Origin: Polaribacter sp. L3A8
Lineage (GTDB): Bacteria; Bacteroidota; Bacteroidia; Flavobacteriales; Flavobacteriaceae
Direction of reading: 5' to 3'
DNA: 64,000 bases
Assembly (NCBI RefSeq): GCF_009796785.1
Contig: NZ_CP047026.1
Coordinates: 2,896,501 to 2,960,500, forward strand
Part shown: in pieces, positions 7,042-16,135 of the stretch
Layout of the letters: each line of letters opens with the position of its first letter
How positions within the stretch are numbered: the first letter of the stretch is position 1
Notes under the pieces: generated by a model
Told to the model about the DNA's origin: nothing
Database searches by the model: none
What the model saw: the letters and a program-made list of their open reading frames with translations, nothing else
Program-made: the position numbers and the translations under genes

Positions 7042-8919
7042 TTATCTCCCCATATAAACTAAAAGAACAGAAATGTCGCTGGGTGAAACGCCACTAATTC
7101 TACTAGCTTGTGAGATTGAGGTAGGTTGAATTTTACTCAACTTTTCTCTCGCTTCAAACGAAAGAGATTTTACTTTTTGATAATTAAAAGTAGAAGGAAT
7201 CATAACATTCTCTAACCTATTTAATTTATCGGCATTGTTCTTTTCTTTTTCTATATAACCCGAATATTTTAAATGAATAACGGCTTGCTCAATAGCTTCT
7301 TTATCTATTGCATTATCATCTAAAAAAATATTTAATTTCTTTACGTTTTTAAAATCAGAAAACTCTAATTGTGGTCTTGCAGCAATTTTATAAAGCTTCA
7401 TAGATTGATTAATCAATGCTAAATTTTTTGCTTCTAAAATAGGGTTTATCTCCTCTTGCTTAACACTTGTTTCTTGTAAAAACTTAATTAATAGATCTGC
7501 TTTTTCTTGTTTCTCTACAACTCTATCTAACCTTTCTTGAGAAGCCAAACCTAATTTATACCCAATAGGTGTTAATCTTAAGTCTGCATTATCTTGTCTT
7601 AAAAGCGTTCTATATTCTGCTCTAGATGTAAACATTCTATAAGGCTCTTCTGTACCTTTTGTAATTAAATCATCAACTAAAACACCTATATAAGCTTCAT
7701 TTCTTTTTAAAACAAAAGGTTCTTTTCCTTGCATTTTTAAAGCAGCATTTACACCTGCCATTAATCCTTGTGCAGCTGCTTCTTCATACCCTGTTGTACC
7801 GTTAATCTGACCTGCAAAAAACAAGTTCTCTATAATCTTAGTTTCTAAAGAATGTTTTAATTGTGTAGGCGGAAAATAATCATATTCTATCGCATAACCA
7901 TATCTTAAAAATTTTACATTTTCGAAACCTGCAACAGAACGAATTGCTTTGTCTTGAATATCTTCAGGGAGTGATGTAGAAAATCCGTTTACATACATTT
8001 CACAAGTAGTCCATCCTTCCGGTTCGATAAACATTTGATGTCTATCTTTAGTTGCAAAACGATCTATCTTATCTTCTATCGAAGGACAATATCTTGGGCC
8101 AGTAGATTTAATTCTACCATTAAACATTGGAGATCTATCAAACCCAGTACGCAACAAATCATGCACATCTAAATTGGTATATGTTAACCAGCATGAACGT
8201 TGTTTTTGTAATGCTTTTGTAGTTGGTAAATAAGAAAACTTTTCTGTTACTTCATCTCCTGGTTGCTCTATCATTTTAGAATAATCTAAAGATCTGCCAT
8301 CAACTCTTGGTGGCGTTCCTGTTTTCATTCTTCCAGATTCAAAACCTTTTGCAACTAAGTCTTCTGTAATTCCTGTAGAAGCTCCTTCTCCTGCTCTACC
8401 ACCTCCAAAACTTTTATCACCAATATGGATTAACCCATTAAGAAAAGTACCCGCAGTAATAACCACAGTCTTTGCCTTAATTTCTAAACCTAATACTGTT
8501 TTAACTCCTATAATTTTATTGTCATCAAACAATAAACCGTTCACAGAATCTTGATAAAAATCTACATTTTCTGTTTGCTCTAACATCGTTCTCCAGCATT
8601 CTGAAAACTGCATTCTATCAGATTGTGCTCTCGGACTCCACATTGCAGGTCCTTTAGATTTGTTAAGCATTTTAAATTGAATTGCAGTCTTATCAGTAAC
8701 AATTCCACTATAACCACCTAAGGCATCAATTTCTCTTATTATCTGACCTTTTGCAATTCCACCCATTGCAGGATTACAACTCATTTGCGCAATATTTTGC
8801 AAATTCATTGTAATTAACAAAGTGTGAGCACCCATGTTAGCAGCAGCTGCAGCAGCCTCACTTCCTGCGTGACCACCTCCTACTACAATAACGTCGTATG
8901 TTGTTGAAAATAAACTCAT
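7042..8919 (-). CDS. mnmG: tRNA uridine-5-carboxymethylaminomethyl(34) synthesis enzyme MnmG
   Basis: MnmG, with MnmE, installs the carboxymethylaminomethyl group on uridine 34 of certain tRNAs using FAD. The 625-residue length is normal. The FAD-binding VVGGGHAGSEAA is at residues 12-23. MSCNPAMGGIAKGQIIREID, GRAGEGASTG and the RTGFDRSPMFNGRIKSTGPRYCPSIEDKI region (with the family's active-site cysteine) are all present. The C-terminal helical domain that contacts MnmE is intact. In many bacteria this gene (gidA) lies near the replication origin, which fits the parS-like sites beside it. Confidence 0.98.
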   Translation of the reverse strand: MSLFSTTYDVIVVGGGHAGSEAAAAAANMGAHTLLITMNLQNIAQMSCNPAMGGIAKGQIIREIDALGGYSGIVTDKTAIQFKMLNKSKGPAMWSPRAQSDRMQFSECWRTMLEQTENVDFYQDSVNGLLFDDNKIIGVKTVLGLEIKAKTVVITAGTFLNGLIHIGDKSFGGGRAGEGASTGITEDLVAKGFESGRMKTGTPPRVDGRSLDYSKMIEQPGDEVTEKFSYLPTTKALQKQRSCWLTYTNLDVHDLLRTGFDRSPMFNGRIKSTGPRYCPSIEDKIDRFATKDRHQMFIEPEGWTTCEMYVNGFSTSLPEDIQDKAIRSVAGFENVKFLRYGYAIEYDYFPPTQLKHSLETKIIENLFFAGQINGTTGYEEAAAQGLMAGVNAALKMQGKEPFVLKRNEAYIGVLVDDLITKGTEEPYRMFTSRAEYRTLLRQDNADLRLTPIGYKLGLASQERLDRVVEKQEKADLLIKFLQETSVKQEEINPILEAKNLALINQSMKLYKIAARPQLEFSDFKNVKKLNIFLDDNAIDKEAIEQAVIHLKYSGYIEKEKNNADKLNRLENVMIPSTFNYQKVKSLSFEAREKLSKIQPTSISQASRISGVSPSDISVLLVYMGR

Positions 8920-8927
8920 TATATTAT

Positions 8928-8943
8928 AGTTCCACGTGAAACC
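8928..8943. promoter_or_regulatory. parS-like palindrome upstream of mnmG
   Basis: AGTTCCACGTGAAACC contains the full inner 14 bases of the parS consensus TGTTNCACGTGAAACA; only the outermost base on each side differs. It sits 9 bp upstream of the mnmG start codon. This is the best of the three parS-like sites. Confidence 0.6.
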
Positions 8944-8968
8944 TAGTATTTATATTATTGATTATCAA

Positions 8969-9379
8969 TTATTTAAACAGAGAAAGTGCCTCATCTTCAG
9001 CATTTCTCATTACTTTTTTTTCTTCTTCTGTTTTATCTTTTAAACCCATGTAATGCAAAACTCCATGAATCATTACTCTATGTAATTCATTGATAAAAGA
9101 AACTTCAAAATCAGTAGCATTATCGGCAACTCTTTCTACAGAAATATAAATATCTCCACTAATCAATTTACCTAACGTATTATCAAAACTAATAACATCT
9201 GTTAAGGTATCATGTTGTAAAAATTCTACATTTAACTTATGAAGGTACTCATCATCACAGAAAATATAGTTTAATTCTCCAAGACTAAAGCCTTCTTTTG
9301 ATACCACAGTATCGATCCAATATTCTAAAAGATTTTCATCTTTTAATTCAAATTCAGTTTCGTAATTAAAAGTAACCAT
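8969..9379 (-). CDS. ybeY: Endoribonuclease YbeY (rRNA maturation)
   Basis: YbeY is a metal-dependent endoribonuclease needed for 16S rRNA 3' processing and ribosome quality control. The 136-residue protein has the family fold and the metal segment ELHRVMIHGVLHYMGLKD. Histidines 105 and 109 occupy the first two ligand places, and aspartate 115 stands where the third histidine of the usual H-x3-H-x5-H would be. I believe such a change is common in Bacteroidota but cannot verify it here. It starts 2 bp after the DUF4175 gene ends, so the two are probably translated from one message. Confidence 0.93.
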   Translation of the reverse strand: MVTFNYETEFELKDENLLEYWIDTVVSKEGFSLGELNYIFCDDEYLHKLNVEFLQHDTLTDVISFDNTLGKLISGDIYISVERVADNATDFEVSFINELHRVMIHGVLHYMGLKDKTEEEKKVMRNAEDEALSLFK

Positions 9380-9381
9380 CT

Positions 9382-12300
9382 CTACTCTTTCTTTGTGTCA
9401 GAAAAATATGTTCTAACTTTGTTTTTATAAGTTGGTTGCAAAGGTAATGATTGTCTGTTTAATATCTCTGTTTGATTATAAAACTGCTTCTTAAATTTAA
9501 TAGCTTGGATATTTCTTTTTTCTAATCGTTTTAAACTAGCACTAGATTTCCTTTTTGTATCCTCTCCTTGCTCTAAAGCAGCCTTATCTAGCTTTAATAA
9601 TTCGTAATTTAATTGTTGCATTTTTTGAAGCGTATTCTTATTAAAACCGTTCTCTAAAATTTCATTTTCTAAATCCTCCATCTTTTTTAAAGCTTTTCTT
9701 GCTTCTGGGTTAACAGTATTATTAGCTCCTTCAGATAATTGTATTTGGTTTTGAAGTTCATTTCTTAATAAACTTTGTTGTTTATAAATCTCATATATTT
9801 CACCATCTAAATCATCATTAGAACTTCCTTTACCACCTTTTCCATTCTTTCCGTTCTTTCCATTTTCACCAGATTCTCCTCCTTTACCTTGTTTACCACT
9901 TTTACCTTTTTCACCAGGTTTATCTCCTTTTTCTCCTTCTTTACCATCTCCTTTTTTATCACCAGGTTTACTTCCTTTCTTCATTCCGTTTTTCATCTTT
10001 TCAGATAAATCACCTTGTTTCTTTATTAAATCTGGTAAACTAAAACCTTTGCTTTTTCCTTTCTTTCCTTTCCCCATTTTCATGGACATAGAATTTTGCA
10101 TACTACTTAAAATGTTACTTAAATAATCTGCTAAATTATTCACTGAAGTCATAACATAACGTTGATTAGATATTCCATTTGAGAACATATTTTCAGAAAA
10201 ATGCTCTAAGGATTGTTCTAAATTATAATGTGCCGTTGATAAATCATCTTTAATTTTTGCTGAAATTTTAGGCAACCTCATAGACAACACATATAAACTA
10301 TCATCTATGTGTTCAAAATACGTTTTAAGTTCATTTTGCTTTTTTAAGTCTTTACCAAAATCTGGATGTGATGTAGAAATGGCATCAAACTTCTCCATTA
10401 AAGATTCTTGTTTAAAAGAAAAAGTAATTAGGTTTTCTAAAATTTTTCGCAAATCATCCATATTTTCTTCCATAGATTCACCTTCCATTTCCATCATAGC
10501 TTTTTGCATTTTAGCACTCATCTCTTTCATTTTTTTAGATGACTTCTTCTGGCTTTGTTTTGCATCACTACTTTTATCTTTAGATAAATTCTCTTCAGAT
10601 TTTTTTAATTCGGAATCAATATCTTCTTTTTCATCTTCCACATCCGGAAGTTCCATTGGCTCTTTTAATTTTTTATTATCCTTATTTAACTCTTCTAATT
10701 CTTTTTTAATTTCATCAAACTCATTTTTCACTTCCTTTTGATGTTCTATTGAATCTTCTTTTTTATTAGATAAATCCTCTTGTTTTTTTGACAACTTTTC
10801 TATTTTATTAGCAATTTGCATTGTCTTTTGCTCCACATAAAATCGTTTAGTTAATTCTAAAATTCGCTCTAAACTTCTTTCTTGTTGTTTATTTTGTTGA
10901 GATAATTCTTTAGCCTTTTTTAACAAATCATCTTTGTTAAGCTTCTCTGCCATTTTCTGAATTTCATCTAACAACTTTTGTTGTTTATCTAATTTTTTTA
11001 ATTCCTCTATACGTTTAGTTAATTCCTCTTTTTTATTCTGAAGATTTTCATTCTCTTCCTTTTTATCTGATAAATTCTCTTGTAACTTTTCAGTTTGACG
11101 TTGCATCATTTTATTATAATTATTCTGACGTTCTACAAACTTTTCAATCTTCTTTTTATCATTCCAATTAATCTTCTTTTTACCTTGTAAATCTTCTTGT
11201 ACTTTTTCTAAATCTTTCTGTTGCTTTTTTTGTTTCTGAATGGAATTCTCAAGATTGTTAATCGTATTTTTTTGATTTTCCAATATCTCCTCTCCTACTT
11301 CATCTTCTGTTTTTTGTCGATATTTAAAAACCGAACTTTTGGTTTTTTTACTACCATTTACAGCATCATTATCAAATACCTGAAAAAACAACTCATAATT
11401 GATTCCTTCATCAATATGTAAACCATCAGGAAAATTATAAAAAAAAGTTTGAATGTTTTGATTGGTAATCGGTAAATCAAAAGTTTTTAGATTGTCTGGT
11501 TGTTGATTATCATAATAAACAAGCTGCAATTTTTTTAACCCATAATCATCAGAAATTTTACCAGCAAATAAAGGTGTACTATTAACAATACTATCAATAT
11601 TAGATTGAATGGAAATAATAGGAAACTCATCTTTTATTACATCCACAGAAAACTGTAAATTTTCAAAATCTTTTAAATTTTTGTTCGAGGATGCAATTTG
11701 ATAATTAAGCGGGTTTTGAATATTTTTTGAATATTCAAAATGATTATCAGAAATCAAATCAAATAAAGTTCTTTTATCATTGTTAATAAAAGCTACAGAA
11801 TCGGTTTTATTTGTACTAACCTTCCAAGTAATGGTAGTACCTTCGGGAACAATAATATTTCCAGAATTTTTTACGGTTTCATTTTTCTTTTTAAGATATC
11901 TAGGATAATTAATATCTAAAGAAATGGTGTTTATAGTTGGTGTTTGTATAACTTCTATTGTATATTCTTGAGATTGAACACCATTGCCTTCTATAAAAAA
12001 ATCAATAGGTTTTTGAACATCAGAAAAAGTATAAGAAAAGGTTCCATTTTTATTATTTTCTAAAAAATATTGCTGATTTTCAAAATGGATTTGTACTTCA
12101 CTTGGTACTACTTTTCCTTGGGTCTCAACCAAAATAGAAATAGATTTTCCTTGAATTACTTTTAAGTCTGAATTTTTTATTAAAAATAAAAAAGGTGCAG
12201 GCGGATTATAAACAGTATTATGATTTACAACTCGATTAAAACTTTGTGATATTTTATCATTACTACCTGTAAATAAAGTGATTAACCAAATTAAAATAGG

Positions 12301-12774
12301 AACTATAGCATATTTTAAATATTTTTTATTTTTTGTAAAATCAACTGCTTTTACAAACGGAATAGGTTGTAATTCTTCTGATTTTTGATTGATACTTGCC
12401 AATAATAAATCAGTTTGATTAGTATTTTTTTTTAACTGTAAAATATTTAATAATTTATCTTGAACTTCAGGAAAATGACTTCCTATAATTTTTGAAGATT
12501 CTTCATCAGAAATTCCTTTTCTTAAACCAATTAATTTAAAAATTGGCATCAAAATAAATCGAATTAACAAAAATAATTCAACTCCTAAAAAAAGCCAAAA
12601 TAAAATGGTTCTTGCAGTGGGTTTTAACCACAGAAAATATTCTATAAATACCGTGAAAAAAAAATATAGAAATCCTAAAGAAATAAATAAAATACCTCCT
12701 TTAATCAATTCACTCGTGTAATATTTACGCGTAAATTGATGTAACTTTTCCTCAATGTATATAAGTAACGCCAT
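9382..12774 (-). CDS. Large DUF4175-type membrane protein with coiled coils and Gly/Lys-rich tail
   Basis: This 1130-residue protein has hydrophobic segments at about residues 25-45, 52-75 and 150-170. A beta-rich part follows (about 180-480), then very long charged coiled coils (about 490-760). Near residues 900-970 is a collagen-like low-complexity region rich in GKxG/GEKG repeats. The C-terminal part is again helical. This order matches the DUF4175 proteins of Bacteroidota, which are thought to be envelope proteins of unknown job. The gene heads a minus-strand run with ybeY, mnmG and the methyltransferase. Confidence 0.82.
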   Translation of the reverse strand: MALLIYIEEKLHQFTRKYYTSELIKGGILFISLGFLYFFFTVFIEYFLWLKPTARTILFWLFLGVELFLLIRFILMPIFKLIGLRKGISDEESSKIIGSHFPEVQDKLLNILQLKKNTNQTDLLLASINQKSEELQPIPFVKAVDFTKNKKYLKYAIVPILIWLITLFTGSNDKISQSFNRVVNHNTVYNPPAPFLFLIKNSDLKVIQGKSISILVETQGKVVPSEVQIHFENQQYFLENNKNGTFSYTFSDVQKPIDFFIEGNGVQSQEYTIEVIQTPTINTISLDINYPRYLKKKNETVKNSGNIIVPEGTTITWKVSTNKTDSVAFINNDKRTLFDLISDNHFEYSKNIQNPLNYQIASSNKNLKDFENLQFSVDVIKDEFPIISIQSNIDSIVNSTPLFAGKISDDYGLKKLQLVYYDNQQPDNLKTFDLPITNQNIQTFFYNFPDGLHIDEGINYELFFQVFDNDAVNGSKKTKSSVFKYRQKTEDEVGEEILENQKNTINNLENSIQKQKKQQKDLEKVQEDLQGKKKINWNDKKKIEKFVERQNNYNKMMQRQTEKLQENLSDKKEENENLQNKKEELTKRIEELKKLDKQQKLLDEIQKMAEKLNKDDLLKKAKELSQQNKQQERSLERILELTKRFYVEQKTMQIANKIEKLSKKQEDLSNKKEDSIEHQKEVKNEFDEIKKELEELNKDNKKLKEPMELPDVEDEKEDIDSELKKSEENLSKDKSSDAKQSQKKSSKKMKEMSAKMQKAMMEMEGESMEENMDDLRKILENLITFSFKQESLMEKFDAISTSHPDFGKDLKKQNELKTYFEHIDDSLYVLSMRLPKISAKIKDDLSTAHYNLEQSLEHFSENMFSNGISNQRYVMTSVNNLADYLSNILSSMQNSMSMKMGKGKKGKSKGFSLPDLIKKQGDLSEKMKNGMKKGSKPGDKKGDGKEGEKGDKPGEKGKSGKQGKGGESGENGKNGKNGKGGKGSSNDDLDGEIYEIYKQQSLLRNELQNQIQLSEGANNTVNPEARKALKKMEDLENEILENGFNKNTLQKMQQLNYELLKLDKAALEQGEDTKRKSSASLKRLEKRNIQAIKFKKQFYNQTEILNRQSLPLQPTYKNKVRTYFSDTKKE

Positions 12775-12972
12775 AATTAACTATTAAAAATACTATTTTT
12801 ACATTGATACACCATCAAATTACATCATAAAACCAAATACATCCTAAAATAATAAGAATTTTAACGCAACCTTAAAGGTACATTTACATCTAAAATTGGA
12901 TACTTCTTAGAGTATTAAAGAGTTGTAAGTTTTAAAAAAAAAGACAACTAACAAAGAAATACATCTTAAACT

Positions 12973-13812
12973 ATGAAAAAATTATCAAAACTACTATTTT
13001 TATTTATTAGTATTTCTGCATTTTCGCAAGGTCCTTGGACACAAGAAAAAGGAAAATTCTACACCCAATTGTCATTTACTACCATACCTAATTATAACGA
13101 ATTATTTGGTGACCCGGATTATGCTATAGAAGGAAAAATAACAGATAATACCATACAACTTTATGGAGAATATGGTATTACTAACAACACTACTCTAATT
13201 GTAAATGTGCCTTATAAAATTATTAGACACAAAGAATTGGTAAATCCGTGTTTAGTTGGTCCTTGTCCGGAACATACCAATAAAGAAAACTCTTTAGGAA
13301 ATATTGAAATTGGTTTAAAACATAATTTTTATAAAAAAGATTGGTTGCTTTCTGGTCAGTTTTCTGTAGAATCTAACACAGGTTCTTTTGATACAAATTC
13401 AGGAATAAGAACTGGTTATGATGCCTTTACTTTTACTCCGTTATTTTTAGCAGGTAAAAGTTTTAAAAAATCTTATTTGCAAACTTTTATAGGAACTAAA
13501 ATTAGAACAAATAACTACTCTTCTAACTTTAAAATTGGTGGAGAATATGGTGGTAAAATTTCTAAGCATATTTGGTTAATTGGTTTTCTAGACATAGAAA
13601 AGTCCTTTAAAAATGGAGACATTGATTTACCAAATTCTAATTCAGCAACAGCTTTATATGTAAATGATCAAGAATATGGTGTTGTTGGTGTAAAAGCAAT
13701 TGGAGAATTTTCTGATAATTTTGGAGTTACCGCAAGTTTGCCAGCTGCTTTTTATGGAAACAATGTTGCCAAACAAGTAGCATTAACTCTTGGTGTTTAT
13801 AAAAAATTCTAA
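12973..13812 (+). CDS. Secreted outer-membrane beta-barrel (transporter-like) protein
   Basis: This 279-residue protein starts with a signal peptide (MKKLSKLLFLFISISAFSQG, cleaved after the SAFS/Q region). It continues as alternating beta strands such as GKFYTQLSFTTIPNY, TIQLYGEYGITNNTTLIVNVPYKI and NIEIGLKHNFYKKDWLLSGQFSVES, and ends in VALTLGVYKKF with a terminal aromatic. This is the look of an outer-membrane barrel of the kind often labelled transporter or MetA-pathway phenol-degradation-like. No substrate can be named. A terminator follows at 13839. Confidence 0.7.
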   Translation: MKKLSKLLFLFISISAFSQGPWTQEKGKFYTQLSFTTIPNYNELFGDPDYAIEGKITDNTIQLYGEYGITNNTTLIVNVPYKIIRHKELVNPCLVGPCPEHTNKENSLGNIEIGLKHNFYKKDWLLSGQFSVESNTGSFDTNSGIRTGYDAFTFTPLFLAGKSFKKSYLQTFIGTKIRTNNYSSNFKIGGEYGGKISKHIWLIGFLDIEKSFKNGDIDLPNSNSATALYVNDQEYGVVGVKAIGEFSDNFGVTASLPAAFYGNNVAKQVALTLGVYKKF

Positions 13813-13838
13813 ATAGTTTACAATATAAACAACAACTT

Positions 13839-13865
13839 AAAAGCCTTTTCTAAAGGCTTTTTTTT
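13839..13865 (+). terminator. Rho-independent terminator before gltX
   Basis: A 10-bp stem (AAAAGCCTTT at 13839-13848, complement at 13852-13861) with a 3-base loop is followed by a run of Ts. It ends the barrel-protein transcript. Confidence 0.85.
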
Positions 13866-13880
13866 ATGCCTTTAGAAAAC

Positions 13881-13888
13881 TATCTTTG
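13881..13888 (+). promoter_or_regulatory. -7 promoter element (TAnnTTTG) of gltX
   Basis: TATCTTTG fits the Bacteroidota -7 consensus and lies 23 bp before the ATG at 13911, right after the terminator. It lies inside the longer reading frame that starts at 13866, so it argues for the later gltX start. Confidence 0.75.
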
Positions 13889-13910
13889 CAACCATAAAAA
13901 AACAGAAAAG

Positions 13911-15431
13911 ATGGAATCTAATGTACGTGTTCGTTTTGCACCAAGTCCTACAGGACCTTTGCATATTGGTGGTGTAAGAACAGCTTTATATAATTATTTA
14001 TTTGCAAAAAAATATAACGGAACTTTTGTACTTCGTATAGAAGACACAGACCAAACACGTTATGTTGCAAATGCAGAACAATATATTATAGACGCTTTAG
14101 AATGGTGTAATATTCCTTTTGATGAAGGCCCAGGAAAGAACGAAAAATTTGGTCCTTACAGACAATCAGAACGTAAAGAATTGTACAAAGAATATGCAGA
14201 TAAACTAATTGAAACTAGTTGGGCATATTACTGTTTTGATTCTTCTGAAGCTTTAGATGCAGAAAGAAAAGCACATGAAGCAGAAGGTAAAACCTTTATC
14301 TATAACTGGCATAACAGAGCAGGCGGAACTTTAGTAAACTCTTTAGTTTTAACTGATGATGAAGTACAAAACAGAATAAATTCTGGCGAAAATTATGTAA
14401 TCCGTTTTAAAACGCCTCAAGATGAGCTTTTAAGAATGGAAGATGAAATTCGTGGAAATATTAGAATTGATACCAATACTTTAGATGATAAAATTTTATT
14501 TAAAGGAGATGGAATGCCAACCTATCATTTAGCAAATATTGTAGATGATCATTTAATGGAAATTACGCACGTTATTCGTGGAGAAGAATGGTTACCTTCT
14601 ATGCCATTACACGTTTTATTATACAAAGCTTTTGGTTGGGATGCTCCTAAATTTGCACATTTACCATTAATTTTAAAACCAGTTGGTAAAGGAAAATTAA
14701 GCAAACGAGATGGAGATAAATTAGGTTTCCCAGTATTTCCTTTAGAATATACAAATGATGTTACAGGTGATGTTTCACGTGGATATAAAGAAGATGGATA
14801 CTTTTCTGATGCTTTTATAAACATGTTGGCTTTCTTAGGATGGAATCCTGGAACAGAACAAGAATTATTTAATTTAGAAGGTTTAATTGAAGCTTTTGAA
14901 TTAAAACGCGTTAGTAAATCTGGTGCAAAATTTAACCCAGATAAAGCAAAGTGGTTCAATCAACAATATATGCAAACGAAGTCTGATGAATCGTTGACTG
15001 AGTTGTTCTTGCCTATTTTATCAGAAAAAGGGATTACTAAAGACAAAGAATTTGTTTTAAAAGTAGTTGCATCTATTAAAGAAAGAGCAATTTTTGTACA
15101 TGATTTTTGGGATTTATCTAGTTTCTTTTTCGAAACTCCAACAGAATATGATGCAAAAGCATCGAAGAAAAACTGGAAAGAAGGAACTGCAGAACTAATG
15201 CAAGAATTAATTACTCAAATTTCATCAATCGAAGATTTTACATCAGAAAATACAGAGAAAGAAATTAAAGAATGGATTTCTGCTAAAGAAATTGGCTTTG
15301 GTAAAGTAATGCAACCTTTAAGATTGTCTTTAGTTGGTAAATTAGCAGGACCACATTTGTTTGATATTATTGCAATGATTGGTAAAGAAGAAACTATTAA
15401 AAGATTAGAAAACGCAATCGAAAAACTATAA
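13911..15431 (+). CDS. gltX: Glutamyl-tRNA synthetase
   Basis: GltX charges tRNA-Glu with glutamate. The protein from the ATG at 13911 is 506 residues and opens with VRVRFAPSPTGPLHIGG, the class I HIGH signature (HIGG at residues 18-21). The second signature KLSKRDG is near residue 265. The frame stays open upstream to 13866, but the extra 15 codons contain the terminator tail and the -7 promoter box, so the ATG at 13911 is the real start. The next gene follows 2 bp after the stop. Confidence 0.97.
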   Translation: MESNVRVRFAPSPTGPLHIGGVRTALYNYLFAKKYNGTFVLRIEDTDQTRYVANAEQYIIDALEWCNIPFDEGPGKNEKFGPYRQSERKELYKEYADKLIETSWAYYCFDSSEALDAERKAHEAEGKTFIYNWHNRAGGTLVNSLVLTDDEVQNRINSGENYVIRFKTPQDELLRMEDEIRGNIRIDTNTLDDKILFKGDGMPTYHLANIVDDHLMEITHVIRGEEWLPSMPLHVLLYKAFGWDAPKFAHLPLILKPVGKGKLSKRDGDKLGFPVFPLEYTNDVTGDVSRGYKEDGYFSDAFINMLAFLGWNPGTEQELFNLEGLIEAFELKRVSKSGAKFNPDKAKWFNQQYMQTKSDESLTELFLPILSEKGITKDKEFVLKVVASIKERAIFVHDFWDLSSFFFETPTEYDAKASKKNWKEGTAELMQELITQISSIEDFTSENTEKEIKEWISAKEIGFGKVMQPLRLSLVGKLAGPHLFDIIAMIGKEETIKRLENAIEKL

Positions 15432-15433
15432 TT

Positions 15434-15976
15434 ATGAAAAACTTAATCCTATTTATTTTGCTATTTTGTGCTTTTACAACTCAAGCACAATATGGTTATG
15501 GAAACAATAATGGTAGACAACGACAAAGTCAAATGCCACAAACAGAACAAAAGGCACCAGAACCAAATTTTAATGTAGAAAGATATATAGGAATTGTAGT
15601 TTATGAAATTGAAAAAGCAGCTAAAAAATCGAGCATTAAACTTTCTTCTAAAGAAGGACAAGAGTTTGAAAAAGTATTAACAAAATACAATAAAGATATT
15701 AAAGACATTACTAGAATTAATACTTTTGTACTAAGAAGTACTAAAGATTTAGTTGAAAATTATCAGAAAAAAGTAATATCAACTGGCGATAATTCTTCTC
15801 AGAAAAAGGTAATGACAACCATGAATGAGAACTTAAAACCTATTTCTATAATACTTAAAGAAGAAGATCTAAAATTAGATAAAACTATGAAAAATCTACT
15901 TTCTGAAAAGCAATATAAAAAGTGGATTAAGTATAATAGAAAAATATATAAAGTTTTTCCGAAAGACGAAGAATAA
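15434..15976 (+). CDS. Secreted hypothetical protein downstream of gltX
   Basis: I do not recognise a named family for this 180-residue protein. It has a signal peptide (MKNLILFILLFCAFTTQAQ), then a short Gly/Asn/Gln-rich stretch (YGYGNNNGRQRQ). The rest is a highly charged helical body (residues 45-175) ending in YKKWIKYNRKIYKVFPKDEE. It is likely periplasmic or surface-exposed. It begins 2 bp after gltX and shares its transcript, ended by the hairpin at 15999. Confidence 0.75.
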   Translation: MKNLILFILLFCAFTTQAQYGYGNNNGRQRQSQMPQTEQKAPEPNFNVERYIGIVVYEIEKAAKKSSIKLSSKEGQEFEKVLTKYNKDIKDITRINTFVLRSTKDLVENYQKKVISTGDNSSQKKVMTTMNENLKPISIILKEEDLKLDKTMKNLLSEKQYKKWIKYNRKIYKVFPKDEE

Positions 15977-15998
15977 TTTAAAATATAAATTATATAAA

Positions 15999-16032
15999 AA
16001 AACCCTGTAAAAATTAAATTTTACAGGGTTTT
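15999..16032 (+). terminator. Rho-independent terminator
   Basis: A 14-bp stem (AAAACCCTGTAAAA at 15999-16012, complement at 16019-16032) with a 6-base loop ends the gltX transcript. Confidence 0.85.
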
Positions 16033-16135
16033 CTTATTATAAAAGTGTAACATTTATAAAAAATAACGTCCTATGAATAACTATTGAAAATCAGTATCTT
16101 TACGTAAAACAAATTATTAACTTAAAAAAAAAACT

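Noticed and set aside
10307..10741. Plus-strand serine/phenylalanine-rich frame inside the DUF4175 gene
   Set aside because: It is the mirror of the Lys/Glu-rich coiled coil on the other strand.
13866..13910. Longer gltX start (15 extra codons)
   Set aside because: The extension covers a terminator tail and a TAnnTTTG promoter box; the protein from 13911 begins with the normal synthetase sequence.
14771..14786. TGTTTCACGTG inside gltX as a fourth parS site
   Set aside because: Only the left half and centre match; the right half is unlike parS, and it lies in conserved coding sequence.
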